A stretch of DNA of 64,000 nucleotides, taken from contig NZ_CP084882.1 in NCBI RefSeq assembly GCF_013456555.2, positions 310,001-374,000 on the forward strand. Reading direction: 5' to 3'. This document shows positions 1 to 8,940 of the stretch, piece after piece (the stretch's first letter is position 1; every line of letters starts with the position of its first letter). The position numbers were made by a program, and so were the translations under genes. Below the pieces are notes generated by a model that saw nothing but the letters and a program-made list of their open reading frames with translations, was not told the origin of the DNA and did no database searches. The DNA is from Natrinema zhouii (GTDB taxonomy: Archaea; Halobacteriota; Halobacteria; Halobacteriales; Natrialbaceae).

Positions 1-24
1 AGACCCCGACAAATCATTAAGTGG

Positions 25-393
25 GTGCAGTCTCAACGGATGAGTATGTCCCTTGAACATACCAGGACATCGGCGTACTCGTGGTCAGAAGCGATGCGTC
101 GCGCAGCCGAACAGAAGTATGGTACGAAGATTGAGGTCCCGATGACGGCAGTTATTGGCGTTCCAGCCAACTTTGAACTGTCAAAGCGCTCGCTCCCGAA
201 TGGAGCGAACGCAGTCTATCGAGATCAGCGAAAAACAAACAGCTACCAGATCCGTGCATTCGACGATCACTACACGATCGAGATGGATCAGCACAATCCC
301 GAAACAGGGAATGCGGTGGCCCACGCTGGGTTCGACGCTCCGAAATACACGGCAGCCGGCCTCGCGATCGTTGGAGCGGCCCTTATCGGATAG
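25..393 (+). CDS. Hypothetical protein, possibly cut by the window edge
   Basis: I do not recognise a family. The frame is open back to base 1, so the true start may lie outside the window. Internal starts are GTG at 25 and ATG at 40 or 46. The product from GTG is 122 aa. It is mixed charged and polar, with one short hydrophobic stretch at the extreme C terminus (about residues 109-122) that is too short for a confident membrane helix. There are no Cys clusters or catalytic motifs. The next gene downstream is on the opposite strand. Confidence 0.5.
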   Translation: MQSQRMSMSLEHTRTSAYSWSEAMRRAAEQKYGTKIEVPMTAVIGVPANFELSKRSLPNGANAVYRDQRKTNSYQIRAFDDHYTIEMDQHNPETGNAVAHAGFDAPKYTAAGLAIVGAALIG

Positions 394-448
394 CGACGGC
401 CGCACTCCAATTTCTCACTGAAGCACCTATCGTGTAGCTATGCGTCCG

Positions 449-640
449 TCAGCGGTACTGATCGCGGAAGGAACCACTCGAGACAACGTCGTCTATCGTC
501 TCGCCACGCTCGGCGGCTAGATCTCGTGCTCGTTTCCATACTCGCCGGGCGTGGTCAGGATCACGCTCTCGAAGGTCGTGATGGTAGGCGATTAACGCCT
601 CGATTAGGAGGATATCGTTGATCGACAGGGACGCAGACAT
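449..640 (-). CDS. Small hypothetical protein (63 aa)
   Basis: This is a 63-aa, highly charged, probably all-helical protein. The N-terminal half is hydrophobic (SINDILLIEALIAYHH) and the C-terminal half is rich in Arg, Asp and Glu. No family is recognised. It lies downstream of, and on the same strand as, the 5'-truncated gene at 686-1114, with about 45 bases between them, so the two may once have been co-transcribed. Size and composition fit a small regulatory or toxin-antitoxin-like protein, but nothing in the sequence proves that. Confidence 0.45.
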   Translation of the reverse strand: MSASLSINDILLIEALIAYHHDLRERDPDHARRVWKRARDLAAERGETIDDVVSSGSFRDQYR

Positions 641-685
641 ACCATCGAGGCCAACGACCGCGGTAAAAGTGATTCGACAGCCGGG

Positions 686-1114
686 TCACTCCTGCCGTTC
701 GTTCTGGATCCGATCGAGCGTCAGAACGCCTTCTCGCCGCGTCTCCCACTCTGAGTCGGAGCTCGGAGACGCGGGCAACAGTGGTTCGCCCTCGAAGAAT
801 GATCGGACTGCGCCGTAGGCGTTCCACCGAGTCGCGTCCGTCGGAAGCGCTGGATACTCCTCGCCGGTCTGGCGATCGGTGAGCAGTAGCTCCCACCCGT
901 CGGGCGTCTTCCGACATTCGATCGAGATATCGGTCTCGAGGTGCAGCCAGACCGTACGGTCGTAGGCACGGTGCGTGATCGTCCAGCCGTCCGGAGCGCT
1001 GGCATCGAACAGCGGGATGTATCGGCAGAGCGTCCCGAAGCGACCGACGTAGGCCGTGTCAGTACCGGGTCTGTTGGTGTACTTATGACTAGTGAAACAC
1101 CGGTCGTACCATGC
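686..1114 (-). pseudogene. 5'-truncated hypothetical gene without a start codon
   Basis: A 142-codon open frame runs from a TGA at 1115-1117 to a TGA at 686-688 and contains no ATG, GTG or TTG. The translation reads like a real soluble haloarchaeal protein (DGWTITHRAYDRTVWLHLE, then a Trp- and Glu-rich C-terminal half). Codon use has the G/C-rich third positions of neighbouring genes. I infer a gene that lost its start, or a start created by an unrecognised mechanism. No family is recognised. All methionine-initiated frames overlapping this stretch are shadows. Confidence 0.45.
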
Positions 1115-1241
1115 TCAGACACACTCTCTCGGCGATTAAAACCGTACTGGGGGCCAACCAATACGTATCGTTCTCTCGCTACTGATCTTCCAAAAATTGA
1201 TCTCCAAAGTCTTTAAGCCGACACAACCACCACTACCAATT

Positions 1242-1275
1242 GGTGAGGCGTCGGAACCCGAGTGGAAACTCGGGC
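1242..1275 (+). other. Short stem-loop next to a repeated motif
   Basis: CCCGAGT-GGAA-ACTCGGG forms a perfect 7-bp stem with a 4-base loop. It follows directly on a GGTGAGGCGTCGGAACC motif that recurs, with one change (GGTGAGGCGACGGAACC), about 260 bases downstream. It could be a terminator for the minus-strand ORF beginning at 1465, since it lies just past its stop, or the end of a decayed IS200/IS605-like element. Neither can be decided from sequence alone. Confidence 0.35.
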
Positions 1276-1285
1276 GACCGGCTTC

Positions 1286-1465
1286 TTAGAGAACGATGCT
1301 AACAACGACAGTGGCCACTGTCGAGAGTAGTGTGATCGTTCGAGGGCTCGCTGTGACCTCGAGTCGCAAATTTAGACCCATTTGACCGGGACTATCGCGA
1401 CCTCGATCAGATCCTGACTCCCGTTGTTCATGGCCACCGCTGTCCGGTGGTTCACTCATCGTCAT
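1286..1465 (-). CDS. Small protein with one C-terminal membrane helix
   Basis: About 59 aa if started at the ATG ending at 1465 (a second ATG lies two codons later, and the open frame extends upstream to 1561). The N-terminal 40 residues are hydrophilic and rich in Ser, Gly, Asp and Arg. The last 18 or so residues (TITLLSTVATVVVSIVL) look like one membrane helix ending at the stop codon, as in tail-anchored proteins. No family is recognised. It sits between two imperfect copies of a GGTGAGGCGNCGGAACC motif at about 1242 and 1502. Confidence 0.4.
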   Translation of the reverse strand: MTMSEPPDSGGHEQRESGSDRGRDSPGQMGLNLRLEVTASPRTITLLSTVATVVVSIVL

Positions 1466-1718
1466 AACTCCTAACGTAGTCCTCCAGAAGGGATCCGAAG
1501 TGGTGAGGCGACGGAACCTAACTTCGCTCAGACTACAGGCCAGACAAGGGTTGGTTGGCATAAAAAGGCACCCTTTACGTGCGAGCGGGGGCTCGTGTAC
1601 CGGTTTTCTCCAGATTTTGAAAATGTATCTTCCCGTCTAAGAAAATTCTCACCTCAAAATGAGAGATGTAGAGTAAAACAGTTGCCCAAATCAGGACGTC
1701 CTTGAGGCGCTGATTACG

Positions 1719-2114
1719 TCAGTCCTCGATCACGCCAGCTTTCTTGAGTTCGTCCCGTATAATCGCCCGAATATCTGCCTCACTCTGACCAGTATCGTTC
1801 CGTGCAGCGGCGACCCCCTCGTTCAGCGCGGCCATGGCCTCGAAGACGTCCTCAAGTTGGTCGTAGGCGTTCTCGTGGTTGCTTTCGAACATCTCAGTGG
1901 ACAGTGCCGCTGTATCGGGATCAGACTCCCGTTTAACACCGACCGGCGTTAGCCGGCGACTCCGCGTGACTGTCTCGACGTTTTCCATGAGGTGGTTCCC
2001 GAGGTGTTCCTGGGCGTAGTCCGGCTCGTGGATCAACGCGATCGTCTCCGGATCTACTGTCCGGGCGAAATCGAGCAGTCCGGCCTGAGCGGCATGACCG
2101 CTCAGTCCGCTCAC
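1719..2114 (-). pseudogene. C-terminal remnant of a beta-CASP metallo-beta-lactamase
   Basis: The 131-aa frame begins with SGLSGHAAQAGLLDFARTV. This resembles the late GxSGHAD...LL motif of beta-CASP nucleases and related MBL-fold hydrolases, followed by the usual 'ALIH..DYAQEHLGNHL' segment. The catalytic HxHxDH region that should precede it is absent, so at most the C-terminal third of the family survives. The rest is an acidic tail (EDVFEAMAALNEGV). An internal Met happens to open the frame. It may still be expressed as a fragment, but loss of the metal site argues for a pseudogene. Confidence 0.6.
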
Positions 2115-2219
2115 TCTCGAGACTCACTCGGACGGAATCATTGCTCGAGTCAGAGTGATTCCGTAACGGATTCTATCTATTGAAGTGTTTATGTACTTGT
2201 AATTACTTTATGGTGGTAG

Positions 2220-2726
2220 ATGTATCGACCATCGGGTGAAACCCTTTCCCTAACACCAGAGCAGACTGCTCACGCGAGGCAACTCCTGAAGCGAACTGTC
2301 GATGGGGAGGTCGAATCGCCGACCGACATCGTGGATTCGTGGGAAGAGCCGACCGGCACTATCGACTGGGAGCGGAAAGAGGATCTGTTCCCAGAAGAGG
2401 AGAGTTTCATCACACTGTCGGCAATCGCGGATTCGGTCAGCTCACCGAGCCGACTGGAAAAGCCCCGAATCAAGAAGATATTGGTGTGCCTGCTCGAGGA
2501 AGAGTTTGAGGTTCAGAATACGGCTCCTCCGAAGCTTCGGAAGTGTGGTGACTGCTTTTATGTGACGGATGACGGACACCACCGCAGTATGGTAGCGAGA
2601 GCAATCGGGTTAAATGAGTTGTACGCCAAATACGAGATCGTCTCACCGGAACTCCTCATACAGCCCGATCGGTGGACTACACAACTTCGGAAGATGATTT
2701 TGATGCGTGCCTTTCTTCTGCATTAA
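2220..2726 (+). CDS. ParB/sulfiredoxin-fold-like hypothetical protein
   Basis: 168 aa, acidic and soluble. Residues about 115-135 read 'CGDCFYVTDDGHHRSMVAR', which resembles the 'V.DG.HR..A....G' motif of ParB-like nuclease and sulfiredoxin-fold proteins, where the (H/N)R pair binds phosphate. No DNA-binding C-terminal domain follows, so this is a stand-alone small member or a 3'-truncated one. A CxxC (CGDC) precedes the motif. It is transcribed alone, with no same-strand neighbour within 300 bases on either side. Function is unknown; family placement is an inference from one motif. Confidence 0.5.
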   Translation: MYRPSGETLSLTPEQTAHARQLLKRTVDGEVESPTDIVDSWEEPTGTIDWERKEDLFPEEESFITLSAIADSVSSPSRLEKPRIKKILVCLLEEEFEVQNTAPPKLRKCGDCFYVTDDGHHRSMVARAIGLNELYAKYEIVSPELLIQPDRWTTQLRKMILMRAFLLH

Positions 2727-3072
2727 ATCAAATTGGAACTTTTGGTAAAAATTTATGTATCACATGGATCTTTTTATCGATACTTACGATATCGAATGTG
2801 AATTCATACCAATGGTTTTATCTGTTCGTCAGAAGGTGTCTACTGCGGTAAAGGGTGCCTCTGGCAGCCTTTTAGCGCTCTTGCTTCCGGTCATATTGAA
2901 TAGAAGTGGTGAATCATTCTGATGATCCATACGCATACGTCAAGAGGTTGTCGCTCAATCAGATAGATTCTGAGACAGTAATAGGGCCGACAAATATCTG
3001 TAATATATTACTAATATCGGTTTTCGACTGCCGAACCATAACTACAAATAATACAGGGGTGGAGTATCGAAT
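2727..3072. other. AT-rich intergenic region
   Basis: 346 bases without a convincing gene. It is clearly richer in A/T than the flanking genes and contains several TATA-like stretches. The last 100 bases must hold the promoter for the lipoprotein/CopCD pair starting at 3073. No repeat or RNA structure was recognised. Confidence 0.4.
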
Positions 3073-4308
3073 ATGGAGTCTCTTGTCAAGCGACGACGGT
3101 TCGTGCAGGTAATGAGCGGCGGACTTGCGGTTAGCATCGCCGGATGCTCGACCGAGGCACAGGATGAGGACCCTGAAAACGATAGTGATAGTGGGCAAAC
3201 TCAAGAAAACGGTGAGGACACTGAAACCGAGACAGAATCTAATGGCGGGGTCGCATACGCGTTCGGACCGAATACAATCGCAATTATCGATCCCGCAGAA
3301 GGGGAAGTTGTCGATGAGATTACCGAGGGTATCGATGGCTACGAATGGGGGGATGCTGTCCCAACGAATGATGGGAGTCAACTCTTTGTCATCGAATCAA
3401 CCCTTTCACAGGTCCTTGTAATCGATACCGAGTCCCATGAAATTGTCTCCGAAGTCGCTATGGGTCCTGATGGGACTCATATGTATCATCCGAACGACGA
3501 GGAGATGTGGGCACACTCCGATGCCGAGGGGACGTTCTACGTTATTGACACCGAGTCCCACGAGGTCATCGAAACCGTCGTTGCAGGCCTTGAAGAAGAA
3601 GGTCACGGTAAACTCCTCTACCACGAGGACTTTGGAACGACGGGATACGCGACGAATGTCAATGATCCGGCAGCACATATTATCGATTTGGAAGCGTATG
3701 AGCGATCGGACTCGATCGAACTCGGTGACGAGGGCGGCACACATTACAAGGCCTATGGTCCCCAGAATGGCCTCGCGTATTTCGAGCGCTCCGGTGGCGT
3801 CGGAACGACTGCAGTGGTCGACACCGAAACCGATGAAGTTGTTGACGAACTCGATTTTACCGGTGGAATGTATCTCACTCCCGATGAGGAACTACTGGGT
3901 ATCATCGACGAGAACGAGATCCACTTCGTCGACGTTACCACCGAAGACAGCGAGGAGGTCGGATCTGTTGAAGTTGAGGGCGGACCTGACGCGCTTGAAT
4001 ACTACGAGGCTGACGACACGCTCTATGGGTTCACCGCCAACACACAGGAAGCTACCGCGACGGTCATCGACATCGACGCTTTCGAGGAAGTTGATCGGAT
4101 CGACGCCGGAGATATCCAACGTCCAGAAGGTGCGGAGTTCCTCCACCGTTCGGGTGTCTCCGGTGACGGATACTTCTTTACACCTGCTGGTGCTGACGGT
4201 ACCGTAGCTGTGATCGACATGGAGGCGCAAGAGCTGATCGAACACGTTCCGGTTGAGGAAGGCGTCGACACTGTTCAGTACCTCGGTGGTACAGGAGACG
4301 AACAGTAA
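3073..4308 (+). CDS. YVTN-type beta-propeller lipoprotein
   Basis: 411 aa. The N terminus carries a twin-arginine type signal (KRRRFVQVMSGG) followed by a lipobox (SIAGC, Cys about residue 25) and a long Glu/Asp/Ser/Thr-rich linker, typical of haloarchaeal lipoproteins attached to the outer face of the membrane. The remainder is a series of blades of the type 'V.VIDTESHEV...V..G' (TVAVIDMEAQELIEHVPV near the end), i.e. a YVTN/40-residue beta-propeller. The stop is 3 bases before the CopC-CopD gene, so the two form one operon. I infer a role in extracytoplasmic copper binding or delivery from this context only; the propeller has no obvious metal-binding His/Met/Cys cluster. Confidence 0.75.
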   Translation: MESLVKRRRFVQVMSGGLAVSIAGCSTEAQDEDPENDSDSGQTQENGEDTETETESNGGVAYAFGPNTIAIIDPAEGEVVDEITEGIDGYEWGDAVPTNDGSQLFVIESTLSQVLVIDTESHEIVSEVAMGPDGTHMYHPNDEEMWAHSDAEGTFYVIDTESHEVIETVVAGLEEEGHGKLLYHEDFGTTGYATNVNDPAAHIIDLEAYERSDSIELGDEGGTHYKAYGPQNGLAYFERSGGVGTTAVVDTETDEVVDELDFTGGMYLTPDEELLGIIDENEIHFVDVTTEDSEEVGSVEVEGGPDALEYYEADDTLYGFTANTQEATATVIDIDAFEEVDRIDAGDIQRPEGAEFLHRSGVSGDGYFFTPAGADGTVAVIDMEAQELIEHVPVEEGVDTVQYLGGTGDEQ

Positions 4309-4311
4309 GCC

Positions 4312-6309
4312 ATGTGCATGGGCGAGTCGCTTAACCGGTCTGGACCGCCGCTCAAAGTAGCTATCGCCATCGCAGTCGCGGTAGTCATCCTTGCAAGTAT
4401 CGCGACACCGGTTGCAGCCCACGCCTATCTTAGCGAGTCAGATCCCTCGAACGGGGAACAAGTGGAGACAGTACCCGACGAAGTGACGCTCTACTTCTCG
4501 GGCGATGGGGTCCAAGTCGCAGATGTCACCGTAACTGGGCCGAACGACGAGGACGTAAGCGGTGATGCTCGGATTGATGCCGATGACTCACAAGTCGTCC
4601 ATGTACCGATCGAAGACGAAGACGTCGGTGATGGAATATACACGGTCCAGTGGGAGATACTCGCCGACGACGGCCATACCTCCAGCGGCTCGTTCTTCTT
4701 CAGCGTCGGCGACGAACCGCTCGATCGTGACGCTGTCCTCGACGCGTATGAGGGTGAGGATGACGAGGTTGACGAGGGGGTGTCACCAGTCGAGGCTGGC
4801 GCAAAGGGACTCCTCCTCATCACCCTCGTCGGAGTCGTCGGCATTCCAATAACGGCAGTCAGCGTTATCTACCCACTCGTCGACCGATTCAAGTCTGAAG
4901 CCACAACAGCTGATCAACGTCTTACGAAACTCCTTACCGGCGTGAGCCTCCTCCTCTTTGTCTCGGCCCTCGTACTCGGACTCGCACGGAGTACGGCAGT
5001 CGGCCCGTTGTCCGCCGAGACTGTGATTCAGTTCAGCCGTACCCCACTTGGTAATGCATGGATCGTACAATTGATACTCACAGCGCTCCTTACCGTCGCT
5101 TTCCTCGGGGCCGTTCGTGGATTACTATCTCGACGCGTCTGGCTCGGAATCGCGTTCGTCGGTGGACTGCACGTCGGTGCGAGCGTGAGCTGGACGAGTC
5201 ACTCGGCCACTACGATCGATCGGTTGCTGGGAACTGCAGTAGATTTCGGACATATTATCGGGGCAGGCCTCTGGGTCGGTGGACTTGTCGTCCTCGCGGT
5301 AGTCGTTCCACCACTCCTTCGGGAAAGCGACCCAGGCGATCGCAATGCATTCGCCGCTGGAATTGTTCGGCGGTATTCGATTCTCGCCATTATTGGCGTA
5401 ACCATCGCAGTGACGACCGGACTCGTTCTCGCATCGTGGCACATCCCCACATTCGATGGACTGTCCGAGACACTCTACGGACTCTCGCTCTCGGCGAAGG
5501 TCCTTCTCGTGTTGGTTGCACTCGGACTCGGCGGCTTCACCCGATTTATTCTTCTACGGCAACTTGAGTCACAGGCCCGCTCAAGAGACATTGCTGGTCG
5601 GCTGTCCGGACGAGGGACCGACACGCAACTCCGCGAAGACGGCGGTCAATCGAGAATCGGAACGATCACGACGTTCGTTCGCGCCGTTCGATTCGAGGTC
5701 ACGATTCTCGTCCTCGTCCTGCTCGTGTCAGGATTACTCACATCGATTCCAACGGCTGCTATCGTTGGCCAAGAACAAGAAACCGGACCGGAGATGGCGA
5801 CCATTGAACAAGATGTTGATGACATCACTATCGAATTAACAACACTCCCGGTTGCCGAGGCCGATACTGAAACCGACCGGGATGATCTAATTACCGTTCA
5901 CGCAGATGAACCAGTTGTGTTCGAGGTAAGATTTCTGCGTAACAGTGAGCCACTCCAATCAGACCGACCTGTTCGATTGCTCGCAGACAGTCAAGATGGC
6001 GAAGAGACAATGCAGATTGAACTTGATGAAGCAGAGAATGGAACATACGCGACAGTACAGACGCTTCCAGCCGACGGAGACTGGGAGATACGTGTTACCG
6101 GAGCGCCGGACGGCTCATTCGTCAGTGAGTGGTTCAATGTTCATGCAGTGACCGACACAACACATGATGACCACGATCAGGAAGAATCCACGTCTCCTAC
6201 TACCCCATTCACAACAGCGCTCCAGTATGGGGCGATCGGCATTGCTGTCATCGGATCTGTCGCGGTAGTAGTTGAGTCAGTTCGCTTTAATCGTCGAAAG
6301 ATCCAATAG
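4312..6309 (+). CDS. CopC-CopD copper resistance fusion protein
   Basis: 665 aa. After an N-terminal hydrophobic signal, the mature protein starts at AHAYLSESDPSNGE, the CopC (PcoC) beta-sandwich with its copper-ligand N-terminal His, and continues through 'VQWEILADDGHTSSGSF', the second conserved CopC His region (about residues 35-140). A CopD domain with about eight membrane helices follows (about 155-490), with conserved His in the SHSATTIDRLLG and FGHIIGAGLWVGG segments. The last 130 residues form a second extracytoplasmic beta domain, YtkA-like (TYATVQTLPADGDWEI), and a final membrane helix. The family takes up or handles copper across the cytoplasmic membrane. It is co-transcribed with the lipoprotein upstream. 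The start could equally be the ATG at 4318. Confidence 0.85.
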   Translation: MCMGESLNRSGPPLKVAIAIAVAVVILASIATPVAAHAYLSESDPSNGEQVETVPDEVTLYFSGDGVQVADVTVTGPNDEDVSGDARIDADDSQVVHVPIEDEDVGDGIYTVQWEILADDGHTSSGSFFFSVGDEPLDRDAVLDAYEGEDDEVDEGVSPVEAGAKGLLLITLVGVVGIPITAVSVIYPLVDRFKSEATTADQRLTKLLTGVSLLLFVSALVLGLARSTAVGPLSAETVIQFSRTPLGNAWIVQLILTALLTVAFLGAVRGLLSRRVWLGIAFVGGLHVGASVSWTSHSATTIDRLLGTAVDFGHIIGAGLWVGGLVVLAVVVPPLLRESDPGDRNAFAAGIVRRYSILAIIGVTIAVTTGLVLASWHIPTFDGLSETLYGLSLSAKVLLVLVALGLGGFTRFILLRQLESQARSRDIAGRLSGRGTDTQLREDGGQSRIGTITTFVRAVRFEVTILVLVLLVSGLLTSIPTAAIVGQEQETGPEMATIEQDVDDITIELTTLPVAEADTETDRDDLITVHADEPVVFEVRFLRNSEPLQSDRPVRLLADSQDGEETMQIELDEAENGTYATVQTLPADGDWEIRVTGAPDGSFVSEWFNVHAVTDTTHDDHDQEESTSPTTPFTTALQYGAIGIAVIGSVAVVVESVRFNRRKIQ

Positions 6310-6677
6310 TAATAGCTACCAATATAATCTTCCACTTGACCGCTTCTACCCAAAATCAGAGTGGATAAAGTAAGGTTGATTGTCTCTATTCGATCCTGTG
6401 AACGGTATATTCGCACGTGTAGTGAGAAGTAGTTTCGTGATATTATTTATTTAAAAGAGAGGATTTCAACAGGGCCGAACTCCCACAACCTCGTAGGATG
6501 GTTTCGATGCGTTCCTTTGTTTCAATAAAATTAAATACATCAAATACCCAGTATGCGTGCGGGCTGAACGCCAGAGTGGTTGATTACGCAATCACGGCAT
6601 TGGTCTGCGGCCGACTCGATATATCGTTGAGTGCCGGATCACTATCCCTAATGTTGCGTCGTGACTACCGAACGTCG

Positions 6678-7385
6678 ATGCATCTCGAGACGAGTTCCTG
6701 GACCGACGTCGAAGACGCGAGACCGACGGTAGCGCTGCTCTCCGTCGGGAACACGGAACAACACGGGCTACACGCTCCCGTCGGCACGGACACGATCATC
6801 GCCCGGGCGATGGCCGCGAAGGCCGACCGGCGTAGCGATCTCAACTCGATCGTCCTCCCGCCGCTGCCGGTCGGCGTCGCGCCGTATCACGGTCACTTCT
6901 CGGGGACGCTATCGGTCTCCGCGGAGACGCTCCGACGGTACGTCCGGGACGTTCTCGACTCGTTGTCGGACTCGAGCGTCGAGACGGTCGTGTTCGTCAA
7001 CGGCCACGGTGGCAACAGCGGGACGCTTCGAAACTTGGCCCGCGACGTCGCCGACGATCCAACGGTCGGCCTCGACGCGTTCCTCTGGGAGTGGATGCGC
7101 GCCGTCGACGACCGCGTCGGCCACGCGGGCGAACTCGAGACGTCCGTGCTCCTTTTCCTCCGTCCCGATGACGTCGGCGAACTGGTCGACGGCGACGCCG
7201 CGGCCTGGGACGACACGGTTGATGGCGGGGTCGTCCGCCGGTTCACGGAAGCGTTCAGCGAGAATGGCGTAGTCGGTGACGTGACGACAGCGTCCGCCGA
7301 ACGGGGCGAAGAAGTGTTCGAAGCGGCCGTCGACGTGCTCCGTTCGTTTCTGGATCGGGTCGATCACCGACCGACCGCAGACTGA
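6678..7385 (+). CDS. Creatininase-family amidohydrolase
   Basis: About 235 aa from the ATG at 6678. The longer open frame back to 6498 reads through unrelated AT-rich DNA, and family similarity begins at TSMHLETSSWTDVEDARP. Family metal ligands are visible: EQHG.HAPVGTD near residue 27-37, NGHGGNSG in the middle and HAGELETS later. This is the creatininase/MftE/FAPy-deformylase superfamily, which binds two metal ions and cleaves amide bonds of cyclic or small amides. It converges on the peptide ABC transporter operon, with only 6 bases between stops, so an imported peptide-like or cyclic amide substrate is a reasonable guess. The true substrate cannot be told from sequence. Confidence 0.8.
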   Translation: MHLETSSWTDVEDARPTVALLSVGNTEQHGLHAPVGTDTIIARAMAAKADRRSDLNSIVLPPLPVGVAPYHGHFSGTLSVSAETLRRYVRDVLDSLSDSSVETVVFVNGHGGNSGTLRNLARDVADDPTVGLDAFLWEWMRAVDDRVGHAGELETSVLLFLRPDDVGELVDGDAAAWDDTVDGGVVRRFTEAFSENGVVGDVTTASAERGEEVFEAAVDVLRSFLDRVDHRPTAD

Positions 7386-7391
7386 GTCCGC

Positions 7392-8933
7392 CTACGAGTC
7401 GAACTCGATCGACTCGAGCCCGAACCGCAGTTCGGTCGGGTGGGGATCGAAGCCGTTCACGCCGTTCGCGGTCGCGTACACGTTCGAGTAGTCGGTGATA
7501 ACGGCGATCGGCGCTTCCTCGACGACGATCTCCTGTACTTCGTAGTAGCGGTCCAGTCGTTCCTCGCGGTCGCTGAGTTCGCGGGCTTGCTCGAGCAACT
7601 CGTCGACCTGGTCGTTCTCGTAGCCGTGGTGAAGCGTCGCGTTCGTCGAGTGAAACATCTCGGTGAGGCGATCCGGGTCCGGGTACCACAGCGTCGCCCA
7701 CGAGGTGAAATAGCCATCGAACGAGCCCTGGCTGACGCGGTCGGCCATCGCGCTGTACTCCATCGTCGTCAGGTTGACGTCGAATCCGACCGCGGCGAGT
7801 TGATTCTGGATCACCTGGGCGATCAGCGGGAGGCTCCTGGCGTCGAACATGAAGAACTCGACGGACAGTTCCTTGCCGTCGCGCGTCCGAACGTCATCGA
7901 CGTCGGTCGTCCACCCGGCATCCGAGAGCAACGATCGAGCGCGGTCGGGGCCGGCCGCGGTGACCTCGAGGTCCAGGTTCGCCCACTCGGTAACGTCGGG
8001 CGAGAACGGACTGACGGTGGGATCGAGGATGCCGCCGAGGACCGACTCGGTGATGGCTTCGCGGTCGACAGCATGGTGGACCGCCCGTCGAACGCGCTCG
8101 TCGTCGAACGGCTCCGACGTCGTATCGAAGGTGAGGAAGTTGATTCGAGGGGTTACTGGCGTGTACACGTCGATTTCGTCGTCGGCCTCAAATGCGTCGA
8201 CCATCTCGTGGGGGAGCACGGTCGCCATCTCGAGTTCGTCGTTCTCGAGTTTCATCCGCCGGGTCTGGTCGTCCGCGACGACTTCGTAGCGGATGGACTC
8301 GAACTCCGGCGTCTCTCCGTAGTACTCGTCGTGACGCACGCCGCTGACCATCGACCCGGACTGGAACGACTCGAGGGCGAACGGGCCGGTGCTGATCGGG
8401 TCCGTGACCGAGCCGTCGTCGTCGATCGCGTCCGGACTGAGGATGACGGCCTCGTGGCGCGAGAGGTGGGCCGGAAGCGGCGAGAACGGCGTTTCGGTCC
8501 CGACGGTGACGGTCGACTCGTCGACGGCCTCGACGGTTTCGACCGGGACGGCCGCGAACGCCGAAGAGTCGACCGTCCGGCGGAGCGACTCGACGGCGGC
8601 CGACGCGTCGAACGACGCGCCGTCGTGAAACGTCGCGTCCTCGAGCAAATCGAACTGCCACTGGTGATCGTCAAGTCGTTCCCAGCCAGTCGCGAGCCCT
8701 GAAGCCGGATTCGCATCGTAGTCGACGGTGACTAGAGCCTCGGTGATCCCCAGCCGGCGCAGCATCGTGCCGCCGTCGAGTGGATCTCGGCTTGGCTTCC
8801 AGGGGCCGCCGACCCGGAAGCCGACCGTCTCCGGTTCGTTCGAGAGGCAGCCGGCGACGGCCAGCGTCGCGGCTCCGAGCGTCGTTTTCAGCGCGGTGCG
8901 TCGGTTCACAGCGTCTCGTGAGTCGTGAGTCAT
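7392..8933 (-). CDS. Peptide ABC transporter substrate-binding lipoprotein
   Basis: 513 aa from the ATG at 8933. It has a lipobox signal (TLAVAGCLSN, Cys near residue 26) preceded by RRTALKTTLGA, a twin-arginine type leader. The body is an SBP_bac_5 (DppA/OppA) protein: FHDGASFDASAAVESLRR, 'RVRRAVHHAVDREAI' and 'YPDPDRLTEMFHS' are typical family landmarks. The longer frame up to 9266 overlaps the ATPase gene and is not family sequence. It is the last gene of a four-gene operon, 7 bases after the ATPase gene. It would capture oligopeptides or similar substrates at the outer face of the membrane. Confidence 0.9.
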   Translation of the reverse strand: MTHDSRDAVNRRTALKTTLGAATLAVAGCLSNEPETVGFRVGGPWKPSRDPLDGGTMLRRLGITEALVTVDYDANPASGLATGWERLDDHQWQFDLLEDATFHDGASFDASAAVESLRRTVDSSAFAAVPVETVEAVDESTVTVGTETPFSPLPAHLSRHEAVILSPDAIDDDGSVTDPISTGPFALESFQSGSMVSGVRHDEYYGETPEFESIRYEVVADDQTRRMKLENDELEMATVLPHEMVDAFEADDEIDVYTPVTPRINFLTFDTTSEPFDDERVRRAVHHAVDREAITESVLGGILDPTVSPFSPDVTEWANLDLEVTAAGPDRARSLLSDAGWTTDVDDVRTRDGKELSVEFFMFDARSLPLIAQVIQNQLAAVGFDVNLTTMEYSAMADRVSQGSFDGYFTSWATLWYPDPDRLTEMFHSTNATLHHGYENDQVDELLEQARELSDREERLDRYYEVQEIVVEEAPIAVITDYSNVYATANGVNGFDPHPTELRFGLESIEFDS

Positions 8934-8940
8934 GTCGCGG

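Noticed and set aside
7440..8702. 420-codon plus-strand frame
   Set aside because: Antisense of the SBP_bac_5 gene; an Arg/Val-rich product typical of GC-rich shadows, while the opposite strand encodes a recognisable lipoprotein.
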